From contig NZ_JBHSBN010000030.1 in assembly GCF_042650605.1 (NCBI RefSeq), forward strand, positions 14,631 to 78,630: a stretch of DNA of 64,000 bases, in the 5' to 3' direction. The first letter of the stretch is position 1. Every line of letters starts with the position of its first letter. The notes beneath the pieces were generated by a model. That model ran no database searches, was not told where the DNA came from, and saw nothing but the letters and a program-made list of their open reading frames with translations. The position numbers and the translations under genes are program-made. Source of the stretch: Micromonospora_J zhanjiangensis. Lineage in GTDB: Bacteria > Actinomycetota > Actinomycetes > Mycobacteriales > Micromonosporaceae. This document shows, one piece after another, positions 1 through 8,050 of this stretch.

Positions 1-125
1 TTCGGTCGCAGGAACAGGACCTTGACCGAGCCGCTGGTCACGGTCACGGTGTCCGCCGCGGCCGGCGTCGCCGTGTCGATCACCATGCCGATCACCAGTG
101 CGAACGCCAGGACCAGACGGCGCAT
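1..125 (-). CDS. Secreted protein of unknown function (5' end only)
   Basis: The first 41 codons of a minus-strand gene run off the left edge of the window. The ATG at 125-123 is preceded by a good ribosome site (GAAAGGAG, 8 bases upstream). The product starts MRRLVLAF and continues with a hydrophobic stretch ending in TPAAA-D, a classical Sec signal peptide with cleavage near residue 24. The mature part begins with Thr/Val-rich sequence suggesting a beta-rich extracellular domain. Too little is present to assign a family. It is divergent from the phospholipase D-like gene. Confidence 0.6.
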   Translation of the reverse strand, partial: MRRLVLAFALVIGMVIDTATPAAADTVTVTSGSVKVLFLRP

Positions 126-468
126 GGCGGGTGCTCCTTTCGGACGCGGGGGAGGAGAAGGCTTCGCGGTCGCCGGCCGGGCCGGCGATGCGGGCGATTG
201 TGCGGTACGCCCGTTCGCGTCCGCCAGGGCGATCGTCGTGGTGGCCGCCGCGGTGGCCGGCCCGTCGTCGAGGGTCATCCGGTCCCGGCGCTGGTCACGC
301 CGTACGCGGTGCCGACCGGACGGTCGCGGCGCACGACGGAAGGCATGATGCGGGTGTGCGGAACATGTGCACCGCCGCTGCGATCCTGACGTGGTGCCAC
401 GGCGGGGGAGGGCCGGTGCGGTCCGGCCGCCGCGGTGGTGGCGTCCGCACCGTCGTCGAGGAGGCTTG
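126..468. other. Divergent intergenic region
   Basis: A 343-base gap lies between the leftward secreted-protein gene and the rightward PLD-like gene. Short open frames exist but none has a convincing ribosome site or recognisable protein. The only clear signal is the GAGGAGG ribosome site at 458-464 for the next gene. The region presumably carries promoters for both genes, but I could not pick a convincing -35/-10 pair. Confidence 0.4.
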
Positions 469-1614
469 ATGTTTCTACGTCGCATCACCGCACTGCTGGT
501 CACCGGTGGCCTCGCCGTCACCGCGTCGTTGGCACCGACCACACCGGCGGTCGCGGCCGTGGCCTCGGGGGCCGTGTTCAACAACCCGACCGTGGCCGGT
601 CAGCAGTACGCCATCATCGACCACGTCCAGGGGCTGATCCGGGGCGCTGCGGCGGGATCCACGATCCGGATGGCGATGTACCACTTCACCCTGACCCGGG
701 TCTCGAACGACCTGCTGGCGGCGTACGACCGGGGAGTGCACGTACGGGTCGTGGTCGACAGCCAGTCCCGCGACTACCCGGCGGTGACCAGCCTGACCGC
801 CCGGCTGGGCGGGAACCGGGCCAACCCGTCCTGGGTGACCGTCTGCACCACCGGTCGGGCCTGCATCGGGAACCTCGGCACGCCGATCATGCACAACAAG
901 TTCTTCCTCTTCTCCAACACGTCCGGGTCGACGAACGTGCTCGTGCAGAGCTCGTCCAACCTGACGTCCGGGAACGCCGAGCAGTACTGGAACAACGCCG
1001 TGACGCTGGTCGGCAACACCGCCGTCTACAACTCGTACGTCGCCTACCACGACGACCTGGCGGCGCAGGTGAAGAACAACGACTACTACCGGACCACGTC
1101 CAGCGGCAACGCCAAGTCGTACTTCTTCCCGCGCGCCGGTAGCACCCAGGACACCGACACGATCTACAACATGCTCGACGAGAACGTCACCTGCGAGGGC
1201 AACACCTCGACCGGAACCGAGACAGGACGCACCATCATCCGGATCGCCATGTGGTACTTCAGCCGCAACCCGATCGCCAGCAAGCTGCGCGAGCTGGCCG
1301 ACCGGAAGTGCTGGGTGGAGGTCGTCTACACGGACACCGACGCCGACGTGCTGCGCATCCTGTCCGGGCACAGCCGGATCAAGCTGTACCGGATCAGCGG
1401 CGACTACATCGTGCACTCGAAGTACCTGCTGATCGAGGGGACGTACGCCGGGCAGAAGGACACCAAGTGGGTGATGACCGGCAGCCACAACTACTCCAAC
1501 GCCGCGCTGCGGGAGAACGACGAGGCGCTGCTGCGGGTCCAGTCGGCGGCCATCCACGACCAGTACCGGTCGAACTTCTGGGCGCTGCGGGCCGCCGCCG
1601 CGCCGATCGGCTGA
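469..1614 (+). CDS. Secreted phospholipase D-like phosphodiesterase
   Basis: A 381-residue protein with an N-terminal signal peptide (residues 1 to about 30, ending PAVAA). Two PLD-type HxK motifs are visible: H142-N-K144 in the first half, followed by a SSSNLTSGN segment, and H316-S-K318 in the second half, followed by MTGSHNYSNAAL. This paired layout is the hallmark of the PLD superfamily, which attacks phosphodiesters through a phospho-histidine intermediate. Each half has the Asn that often replaces the Asp of the HKD motif in secreted actinomycete members. I chose ATG 469 over an upstream in-frame start because a GAGGAGG site sits just before it and the signal peptide starts there. Substrate (phospholipid or nucleic acid) cannot be told from sequence. 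Confidence 0.85.
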   Translation: MFLRRITALLVTGGLAVTASLAPTTPAVAAVASGAVFNNPTVAGQQYAIIDHVQGLIRGAAAGSTIRMAMYHFTLTRVSNDLLAAYDRGVHVRVVVDSQSRDYPAVTSLTARLGGNRANPSWVTVCTTGRACIGNLGTPIMHNKFFLFSNTSGSTNVLVQSSSNLTSGNAEQYWNNAVTLVGNTAVYNSYVAYHDDLAAQVKNNDYYRTTSSGNAKSYFFPRAGSTQDTDTIYNMLDENVTCEGNTSTGTETGRTIIRIAMWYFSRNPIASKLRELADRKCWVEVVYTDTDADVLRILSGHSRIKLYRISGDYIVHSKYLLIEGTYAGQKDTKWVMTGSHNYSNAALRENDEALLRVQSAAIHDQYRSNFWALRAAAAPIG

Positions 1615-1671
1615 CCTGGACGCGTCGGGTCGCGTCCTGCCGGTCGCACCGTGGAGCGCGGGGCTGTTCAT

Positions 1672-1683
1672 TTCTTGCAAGAA
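1672..1683. promoter_or_regulatory. Candidate operator: perfect 12-bp palindrome before the LacI gene
   Basis: TTCTTGCAAGAA is a perfect inverted repeat 20 bases upstream of the GTG start of the LacI-family gene, and a possible -10 (TACGAT, 1691-1696) follows directly. LacI regulators often bind short palindromes with a central CG or CA/TG step, so autoregulation is plausible. The same 12-mer was not seen in the promoter of the downstream sugar operon, which has a different inverted repeat. Confidence 0.35.
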
Positions 1684-1703
1684 TCTGACGTACGATCGCG
1701 ACC

Positions 1704-2705
1704 GTGACGAAACGCTTGACGGAGGTGGCCCGCAAGGCGGGCGTCAGCGAGGCGACCGTGAGCCGGGTGCTCAACGGCCGGGGCGGCGTGTCCGAGGCGA
1801 CCCGGACGGCCGTGCTGACCGCGCTCGACGTGCTCGGCTACGAGCGGCCGACGAAGCTGCGCGGGGAGCGGGCCCGGCTGGTCGGACTGGTCCTGCCGGA
1901 ACTGCAGAACCCGATCTTTCCGGCGCTGGCCGAGGTGGTCACCGGCTCGCTCGCCCAGCGGGGCTTCACCCCGGCGCTGTGTGCCCGCACCATCGGCGGC
2001 GTGCCCGAGTCCGGCTACCTGGAGATGCTGCTGGACCACCAGGTCAGCGGCGTGATCTTCGCCGGTGGCGCGTACGCGTTGGCCGATGCCTCGCACGAGC
2101 ACTACCGGCGGCTGAACGACCGGGGCCTGCCGGTGGTGCTGGTCAACGCCGGCGTCGAGGAGTTGGGCTTCCCGCGGGTGTCCACCGACGACGCGGTCGC
2201 CGTCGAGCAGGCGTACGGGCATCTGCGCTCGCTCGGGCACGAGCTGATCGGCATGGTGCTCGGTCCGGAGGACCACGTACCCTCGCGGCGCAAGCTGGAC
2301 GCCATGGTCCGGGCGGCGGACTGGGGTGCGGACCGGAGCCGCGTCGAGCGGTCCAGCTTCTCCATGGAGGGCGCCCGGGTCGCCGCGGCCAAGCTGATCG
2401 AGCGTGGCGTGACCGGCGTCATCTGCGCGAGCGACGTGCTGGCCCTGGGCGCCATTCGGGCCGCCCGCCGGCTCGGCCGCGTGGTGCCGGCCGACGTGTC
2501 GGTCGTCGGCTTCGACGACTCCGCGTTCATGACCTGCACCGATCCGCCGTTGACCACGGTGCGGCAGCCGATCGAGACGATGGGTCAGGCGGCGGTGGAC
2601 CTGCTGGTCACCCAGATCGAGGGCGCCGGCGTGCTGCACGAGGAGCTGCTCTTCGAACCCGAGCTGGTGGTACGCGGTTCCACCGCCCCCGCGCCCCGCG
2701 GCTGA
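1704..2705 (+). CDS. LacI-family transcriptional regulator
   Basis: A 333-residue protein of typical LacI/GalR length. The N-terminus (LTEVARKAGVSEATVSRVLNG, residues about 4-24, two overlapping pieces read together) is the canonical helix-turn-helix plus hinge start. The rest is a periplasmic-binding-protein-like sugar-sensing core with the usual GVICASDVLALGAIRAA and VVGFDDS segments. It uses a GTG start. It sits directly upstream of a sugar ABC transporter and glycosidase operon in the same orientation but is separated from it by a strong terminator, so it is likely its regulator but independently transcribed. The effector is presumably a gluco-oligosaccharide or glucose derivative (inference). 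Confidence 0.92.
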   Translation: MTKRLTEVARKAGVSEATVSRVLNGRGGVSEATRTAVLTALDVLGYERPTKLRGERARLVGLVLPELQNPIFPALAEVVTGSLAQRGFTPALCARTIGGVPESGYLEMLLDHQVSGVIFAGGAYALADASHEHYRRLNDRGLPVVLVNAGVEELGFPRVSTDDAVAVEQAYGHLRSLGHELIGMVLGPEDHVPSRRKLDAMVRAADWGADRSRVERSSFSMEGARVAAAKLIERGVTGVICASDVLALGAIRAARRLGRVVPADVSVVGFDDSAFMTCTDPPLTTVRQPIETMGQAAVDLLVTQIEGAGVLHEELLFEPELVVRGSTAPAPRG

Positions 2706-2720
2706 GCCCTTCGCGTCACC

Positions 2721-2757
2721 CGGCCGCCGACCACTGCATGTGGTCGGCGGCCGTTTT
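2721..2757 (+). terminator. Rho-independent terminator after LacI gene
   Basis: A perfect 14-bp stem (2721-2734 with 2740-2753) closes a five-base loop TGCAT and is followed by TTTT at 2754-2757. It begins 16 bases after the LacI stop codon and separates the regulator transcript from the sugar operon. Confidence 0.9.
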
Positions 2758-2806
2758 GGTGCCTCCCGACATCTCCGTCGCGATCCGCCGTTACAAAGTC
2801 GAGTTC

Positions 2807-2856
2807 TTTCGTCGATGGATCGAAACCTTGCCGTAAAGAGTCGGCATCGCTACATT
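2807..2856 (+). promoter_or_regulatory. Promoter and candidate LacI operator of the sugar operon
   Basis: A -35 like TTGCCG (2828-2833) and a -10 like TACATT (2851-2856) are separated by exactly 17 bases. Immediately upstream is TTTCGTCGATGGATCGAAA (2807-2825), in which TTTCG/CGAAA and TCGAT/ATCGA form nested inverted repeats. This is the natural place for the LacI regulator to act on the transporter operon. Motif recognition only; there is no experimental support. Confidence 0.55.
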
Positions 2857-2948
2857 GACTGCACTCAACCGCACCCGGGACCCCGTCGGGGCGGCCGTCG
2901 AAGATCAATGAATGCCATCGATGCACCTGTTCCCGAAGGGATGGGCAG

Positions 2949-4325
2949 ATGTCCGTACCGCAACATCGGAAGGTCCTGGCCGCGACACTCGCGGCCGGCC
3001 TCGGGCTCGGCCTCGCGGCGTGCTCCACCAAGAGCGACAACTCCGCCGGAGCCGGCGGCAAGGTGACCATCACGGTCGACTGTCAGCCGGTCGGCGCGCA
3101 GAAGGAGCTGCTGAAGAACTGGAACGACGACGTCGCCGAGTTCCAGCGGCAGAATCCGACCATCGTCGTCAAGAGCGTCAGCGTCGGCGAGCAGTGCAAC
3201 AACCCGCCGGACTTCACCGCCCGCCTCGCCGGTGGCACCGTCACCGACGTGTTCTACGGCTACATGACCGACCTTCAGCAGGTGCTGGACTCCGGTCAGG
3301 CGATGGACATCACCGGGTACGCCACCAAGGACACGCTCCCGACCTGGGACAGCGTCGACCCGGCGCTCAAGGAGGTCTTCACCGACGGCGGCAAGCTCTA
3401 CGGCGTACCGGTGAAGAACTACTCGATGGGCCTGATCTACAACAAGGCGCTGTTCCAGCGCGCCGGGCTGGACGTGACGAACCCGCCCAGGACCTGGCCC
3501 GAGGTGCGGGCCGCAGCCAAGAAGATCTCCGCGCTCGGCGGCGGCGTCGCCGGATACTCGGAGTACAGCGCCGGCAACACCGGCGGCTGGCACTTCACCT
3601 CGCTGCTCTACTCCCAGGGCGGCCAGGTGCTGACCGCCGACGGCAAGAAGGCCGACTTCAACAACGCCAGCGGCAAGCAGGTCCTGCAGAACCTCAAGGA
3701 CATGCGGTACGGCGACAACAGCATGGGCAGCCGGCAGCTACTGCAGTGGGGTGACCTGCTGACCAACGCCGGCGCCGGCAAGGTCGGCATGTTCATCGGC
3801 GCGCCCGACGCCACCCAGGCAATCGTCAGCCAGTTCCAGGGCCGGTACCAGGACTGGGCGATGGGCCCGCTGCCCGGTCAGGACGGTCCGGCCAAGGCGA
3901 CGCTCGGCGGCGGCGAAGGCTACTTCTTCAAGAAGGGCCTCTCGCCGGAGCAGGTCAAGGCCGGTCTGAAGTGGATCGCCTACCAGAAGCTGACGCCGGG
4001 CAAGGGCCAGTTCGACTACGTACGGGCGAAGCCGCAGAACTATCCGGTGGGCCTGCCCCAGCCGCTGCTGTTCACCAACGGCAGCGACGCGCAGAAGCAG
4101 GAACTCGAACTGCGCAAGGCCAACGCCAACGTGGACACCACCAACTACGCCGTCTTCGAGGCCAACCCGGTGCCGATCAAGGGAGAGCCGCGCAACGCGC
4201 AGGCCGTCTACGCGGTGCTCGACGCCGCGATGTCCGGGGTGCTGACCAACCCGAACGCGAACATCGACGTGCTGCTCAAGACGGCCGAGGACAAGGTCAA
4301 CCAGCTCCTGGCCGCCGGTAGCTGA
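2949..4325 (+). CDS. Extracellular sugar-binding lipoprotein of an ABC importer
   Basis: A 458-residue family-1-type solute-binding protein. Residues 1-25 are a lipoprotein signal peptide with lipobox LAAC, so Cys25 would be lipidated and anchor the protein outside the membrane. The body shows features of carbohydrate-binding proteins (NYSMGLIYNKALFQRAGL, GGGEGYFFKKGLS). Start ATG 2949 has GAAGGG seven bases upstream. It is the first gene of an operon with two permeases and an alpha-glucosidase, so the ligand is probably an alpha-linked gluco-oligosaccharide. No ATPase gene is present here; as in many actinomycetes a shared MsiK-type ATPase elsewhere would energise the importer (inference). 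Confidence 0.9.
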   Translation: MSVPQHRKVLAATLAAGLGLGLAACSTKSDNSAGAGGKVTITVDCQPVGAQKELLKNWNDDVAEFQRQNPTIVVKSVSVGEQCNNPPDFTARLAGGTVTDVFYGYMTDLQQVLDSGQAMDITGYATKDTLPTWDSVDPALKEVFTDGGKLYGVPVKNYSMGLIYNKALFQRAGLDVTNPPRTWPEVRAAAKKISALGGGVAGYSEYSAGNTGGWHFTSLLYSQGGQVLTADGKKADFNNASGKQVLQNLKDMRYGDNSMGSRQLLQWGDLLTNAGAGKVGMFIGAPDATQAIVSQFQGRYQDWAMGPLPGQDGPAKATLGGGEGYFFKKGLSPEQVKAGLKWIAYQKLTPGKGQFDYVRAKPQNYPVGLPQPLLFTNGSDAQKQELELRKANANVDTTNYAVFEANPVPIKGEPRNAQAVYAVLDAAMSGVLTNPNANIDVLLKTAEDKVNQLLAAGS

Positions 4326-4333
4326 CCCGACCC

Positions 4334-4425
4334 GCGTGGGGGCGGGCCAGGTCGGTCCCGCATGACCGAACGCACCGAGCGGAGCGAGGGCCGTGAGGGC
4401 ATGCCAGGTCAGCCCGCCCCCACGC
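4334..4425 (+). promoter_or_regulatory. Long intra-operon stem-loop between binding protein and permease
   Basis: GCGTGGGGGCGGGC (4334-4347) and its exact complement (4412-4425) form a 14-bp, almost all-GC stem closing a 64-base loop in the 134-base gap after the binding-protein gene. The position matches hairpins that protect binding-protein mRNA from 3' decay, or cause partial termination, so that the binding protein is made in excess over the permeases. No T-run follows, which fits read-through rather than full termination. Confidence 0.6.
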
Positions 4426-4459
4426 ACCGGACCCCGTCGCCACTACCGCAGGAGTCGCC

Positions 4460-5344
4460 TTGACGCCCACCACCGCCCGGAAGGTACGGGACAACCTCAC
4501 CGGGCACACGTTCCTGATCGGCGCGGTCGCCTGCTTCGCCGTCTTCTCCTGGTATCCGATGGTCCGCGGCGTGGTGATGAGCTTCCAGCGCACCCGACGC
4601 GGCGAGACCACCTGGGTGGGCTGGGACAACTACACCCGGATCGTCGCCGACCCGAGCTTCTGGACCGCCTGGCGGAACACGCTCGTCTTCACCGGCCTGG
4701 CGCTGGTGCTCGGCTACGCCGTGCCGTTCGGTGTGGCGATCCTGCTCAACGAACTGCGCCACGCCAAGGGCTACCTCCGGGCGCTGGTCTACCTGCCGGT
4801 GATGCTGCCGCCGGCGTCCGCGCTGTTCCTGTTCAAGTTCTACGCGTACGACCCGAGCGAGGCGGGGCTGTTCAACGCGGTGCTCACCGCACTGCACCTA
4901 CCCACGTCGGAGTGGATGCAGTCGCCGACCATGACGATGCCGGCGATGGTGCTCGCCTCGACCTGGATGAACATGGGCGGCGCCGTGCTGATCTACCTGG
5001 CGGCGTTGCAGAACATCCCCGGCGAGCTGTACGAGGCCGCCGAAATCGACGGCGCGGGCGTGTGGCGGCGGATCACCAACGTTACCGTCCCGCAGACCCG
5101 GCTGATCCTCGCGCTGCTGGCGATGCTGCAGATCGTGGCCACCATGCAGCTCTTCATCGAGCCGCTGATCCTGGCCAACGGCGCCGGCACGCAGGACTCG
5201 GCGACCTCGGTGGCGTACCTGATCTACCAGCACGGCTTCTTCCAGAACGACCTCAACGGCGCCGCCGCGCTCGGCGTGATCATGTTGGTGGTGCTGGCCG
5301 GGTTCTCCGCCGTCTACGTGCGACTGACCGCGAGACAGGACTAG
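4460..5344 (+). CDS. Sugar ABC transporter permease (MalF-like)
   Basis: A 294-residue membrane protein with about six hydrophobic helices. The cytoplasmic EAA loop is visible as YEAAEIDGAGVWRRITNVTVP, read as EAAEIDGA then the helix to TVP, which contacts the ATPase in this family. The TTG start at 4460 is preceded by CAGGAG. It is the first of two permeases forming the membrane channel for the lipoprotein-bound sugar. The next permease follows after three bases, so translation is probably coupled. Confidence 0.9.
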   Translation: MTPTTARKVRDNLTGHTFLIGAVACFAVFSWYPMVRGVVMSFQRTRRGETTWVGWDNYTRIVADPSFWTAWRNTLVFTGLALVLGYAVPFGVAILLNELRHAKGYLRALVYLPVMLPPASALFLFKFYAYDPSEAGLFNAVLTALHLPTSEWMQSPTMTMPAMVLASTWMNMGGAVLIYLAALQNIPGELYEAAEIDGAGVWRRITNVTVPQTRLILALLAMLQIVATMQLFIEPLILANGAGTQDSATSVAYLIYQHGFFQNDLNGAAALGVIMLVVLAGFSAVYVRLTARQD

Positions 5345-5347
5345 GAC

Positions 5348-6235
5348 ATGGCAGCCGACTCCACCACCCGGACCCTGATCTCCCCGGCCCAACTGCGGCG
5401 CGGCCGCGGCCGGCTCCTCTACTGGACCGTGCTCACCGTCGTCGTGGTGACGTTCACCCTGGTCTTCCTCGGCCCGCTCTACTGGATGGTCACCGGAGCG
5501 CTGAAGTCGGGCCAGGAGATCGCCCAGACGCCGCCGTCGCTGTTCCCAGCTGCCCCGCAACCCCGGAACTACGTCGACGCCTGGACCAACCTCGACCTGG
5601 CGAAGCTGCTGTTCAACACGTTCTACTACGCCACCGGCGCGGTGCTGTTCCAACTCGTGTTCGACACCGCCGCCGCGTACGCGCTGTCGAAGCTGCGTCC
5701 GGTGCTGGGCGGCGTGCTCCTCGGCATGATGCTGGCGACGCTGATGATCCCGGCGATGGTGCTGATCGTCCCGCAGTACGTGACCGTGATCGATCTGCCG
5801 ATCGTGCACCTCAACCTGCTCGACTCGCCGTTCGCCATCTGGCTGCCGCTGGTCGCCAACGCGTTCAACATCTTCCTGCTCAAGCGGTTCTTCGACTCGA
5901 TCCCCGAGGACCTGATGGCCGCCGCCGTGATGGACGGCGCGTCGCCGCTGCGCACGCTCTGGTCGATCGTCCTGCCGATGTCCCGGCCGATCCTCGGCGT
6001 GGTCGCGATCTTCGCGGTGACCGCGGTCTGGAAGGACTTCCTCTGGCCGAAGCTGGTCATGCCGTCGCCGGAGACGCGCACGGTCAGCGTCGGCATCTAC
6101 GCCTTCGCCGGCGGCACCCCGATGAACGTGGTGATCGCCGCCTCGGTCATCGCCGCGATCCCCACCGTCGTGCTGTTCCTGATCTTCCAAAGGAACATCA
6201 TGTCCGGCCTGACCACCGGCGGCCTCAAGGGCTGA
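5348..6235 (+). CDS. Sugar ABC transporter permease (MalG-like)
   Basis: A 295-residue permease with an N-terminal hydrophobic helix (around residues 25-50) and five further membrane segments. The EAA-type motif appears as DLMAAAVMDGASPLRTLWSIVLP. It pairs with the preceding permease; the ATG is only three bases after that gene's stop codon. The product ends in GLTTGGLKG, a tail common in MalG-type permeases. The glycosidase gene follows about 65 bases downstream. Confidence 0.9.
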   Translation: MAADSTTRTLISPAQLRRGRGRLLYWTVLTVVVVTFTLVFLGPLYWMVTGALKSGQEIAQTPPSLFPAAPQPRNYVDAWTNLDLAKLLFNTFYYATGAVLFQLVFDTAAAYALSKLRPVLGGVLLGMMLATLMIPAMVLIVPQYVTVIDLPIVHLNLLDSPFAIWLPLVANAFNIFLLKRFFDSIPEDLMAAAVMDGASPLRTLWSIVLPMSRPILGVVAIFAVTAVWKDFLWPKLVMPSPETRTVSVGIYAFAGGTPMNVVIAASVIAAIPTVVLFLIFQRNIMSGLTTGGLKG

Positions 6236-6301
6236 CCCGGGCACCGTCGCCCGACGGTCAGCCGCCCGCCGACGTACCGATCTCGCAGAAAGCAGGTGGC
6301 C

Positions 6302-7927
6302 GTGTCCAAGGCCGACAGCAGCCCGTGGTGGCGCTCCGCGGTGATCTACCAGGTCTACCCGCGCAGCTTCGCCGACGGCAACGGCGACGGGATCGGCGAC
6401 GTCGCCGGCATCCGGTCCCGCCTGGATCACCTCGTCGCGCTCGGCGTCGACGCGATCTGGTTCAGCCCCTGGTATCCGTCGCCGATGGCCGACGCCGGCT
6501 ACGACGTGTCCGACTACCGCGACATCGACCCCGTCTTCGGCACCCTCGCCGAGGTGGAGGCGCTGATCGGCGAGGCGCACGCGGTCGGCCTCCGGATCGT
6601 CGTCGACGTGGTGCCCAACCACTGTTCGGACGCGCACCCGTGGTTCCAGGCGGCGTTGGCCGGCGGGCCGGACGCGCCGGAGCGGGAGCTGTTCTGGTTC
6701 CGCGCCGGCCGGGGCCCGGGCGGAGAGCTGCCGCCCACCGACTGGACCGGCGAGTTCGGCGGCCCGACCTGGACCCGCACCACCGATCCGGACGGCACCC
6801 CCGGCGACTGGTACCTGCACCTGTTCGCCCCGCAGCAGCCGGACTTCAACTGGGACCACCCCACCGTGCGCGCCGAGTTCGAGGACATCCTGCGGTTCTG
6901 GTTCGACCGTGGGGTGGACGGCATCCGGATCGACTCGGCCGGCCTGCTGGTCAAGGACGGCACGCTGCCCGAGGTCCGCCCGGGCCGGCCGCACCCGTTC
7001 CGCGACCTGGACGGAGTGCACGACGTCTACCGGGCCTGGCGGCGGATCGCCGACGGGTACCCGGGCCAGCGGGCGTTGGTCGGGGAGGTGTGGCTACCGG
7101 ACCGGCAGCGGTTCGCCAACTATCTGCGCCCGGACGAACTGCACACCGCGTTCAACTTCGACTTCCTCGGCTGCGCCTGGGACGCCACGGCGCTGCGGGA
7201 GAGCATCGACGGCACGTTGGCGGCGCACGCGCCGGTCCGCGCGCCGGCCACCTGGGTGCTGTCCAACCACGACGTCACCCGGCACGTGACCCGCTACGGC
7301 CGGGCGGACACCAGGTTCAGCTTCGCCGCCAAACGCGAGGGCACCCCCACCGACCTGGAACTGGGCACCCGCCGGGCCCGGGCGGCCGCGCTGCTCTGCC
7401 TCGCGTTGCCCGGCGCCGCCTACGTCTACCAGGGCGAGGAACTGGGACTCTGGGAGGTCGAGGACATCCCGTACGAGCTGCGGCAGGACCCGATGTGGGA
7501 ACGCTCCGGGCGGGTCGACCCCGGCCGGGACGGCTGTCGGGTGCCGCTGCCCTGGCAGGGTGACACCCCGCCGTTCGGGTTCGGCCCGGAGGGTACGACG
7601 CCGTGGTTGCCGCAGCCGGCGGACTGGAAGGACCGCACGGTACGCGCCCAGACCGGCGATCCGCACTCGATGTTGGAGCTGTACCGGGCGGCGCTGGCGC
7701 TGCGCCGGGCCGAGCCGGCGCTCGGTGACGGGACCCTGACCTGGCTGCCCGCGCCGGACGGAGTGCTCGCGTTCGCCCGCGACTCCGGCTTCGGCTGCCT
7801 GGTCAACCTCGGCGGCGAGGCCGTACCGCTGCCCGGGCACGATCGACTGCTGCTGGCCAGCGGGCCGCTCGACGACGACCGGCTGCCACCCGACACCGCG
7901 GTCTGGCTGCGTACCCGATCGACCTGA
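6302..7927 (+). CDS. GH13 alpha-glucosidase (oligo-1,6-/alpha-1,4-glucosidase type)
   Basis: About 541 residues, no signal peptide, so cytoplasmic. GH13 conserved regions are in order: AVIYQVYPRSFADGNGDGIGD at the N-terminus (read as two pieces), DVVPNHCSD (region I), GIRIDSAG with nucleophile D211 (region II), GEVWLP with acid/base E262 (region III) and SNHDVTRH with D324 (region IV). This set is typical of alpha-glucosidases of the GH13 oligo-1,6-glucosidase group. GTG 6302 gives a better ribosome-site distance (AGCAGG) than the GTG two codons earlier. It would split imported oligosaccharides to glucose. Linkage preference cannot be read from sequence alone. Confidence 0.92.
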   Translation: MSKADSSPWWRSAVIYQVYPRSFADGNGDGIGDVAGIRSRLDHLVALGVDAIWFSPWYPSPMADAGYDVSDYRDIDPVFGTLAEVEALIGEAHAVGLRIVVDVVPNHCSDAHPWFQAALAGGPDAPERELFWFRAGRGPGGELPPTDWTGEFGGPTWTRTTDPDGTPGDWYLHLFAPQQPDFNWDHPTVRAEFEDILRFWFDRGVDGIRIDSAGLLVKDGTLPEVRPGRPHPFRDLDGVHDVYRAWRRIADGYPGQRALVGEVWLPDRQRFANYLRPDELHTAFNFDFLGCAWDATALRESIDGTLAAHAPVRAPATWVLSNHDVTRHVTRYGRADTRFSFAAKREGTPTDLELGTRRARAAALLCLALPGAAYVYQGEELGLWEVEDIPYELRQDPMWERSGRVDPGRDGCRVPLPWQGDTPPFGFGPEGTTPWLPQPADWKDRTVRAQTGDPHSMLELYRAALALRRAEPALGDGTLTWLPAPDGVLAFARDSGFGCLVNLGGEAVPLPGHDRLLLASGPLDDDRLPPDTAVWLRTRST

Positions 7928-7935
7928 ACCGCGGC

Positions 7936-7963
7936 GGCGCCGGCGGCCGTGCCGGCCGGCGCC
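7936..7963 (+). terminator. GC-rich hairpin after the alpha-glucosidase gene
   Basis: GGCGCCGGC (7936-7944) pairs with GCCGGCGCC (7955-7963) nine bases after the stop codon, with further pairing possible in the loop. There is no T-run. It may terminate or attenuate transcription before the secreted GH87-like gene. Confidence 0.4.
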
Positions 7964-8050
7964 CACGCTCGCACCGGGGAGGACAGGAAGGAGACCGCAG
8001 CATCGCCGTAACGGGGGAGTCCGGCCACCGACGAAAGGGAGCACACCCGC

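Noticed and set aside
4393..7563. Open frame of 1056 codons overlapping both permeases and the glucosidase
   Set aside because: Out-of-frame shadow; Arg/Pro-rich translation, while the overlapped genes have clear family motifs.
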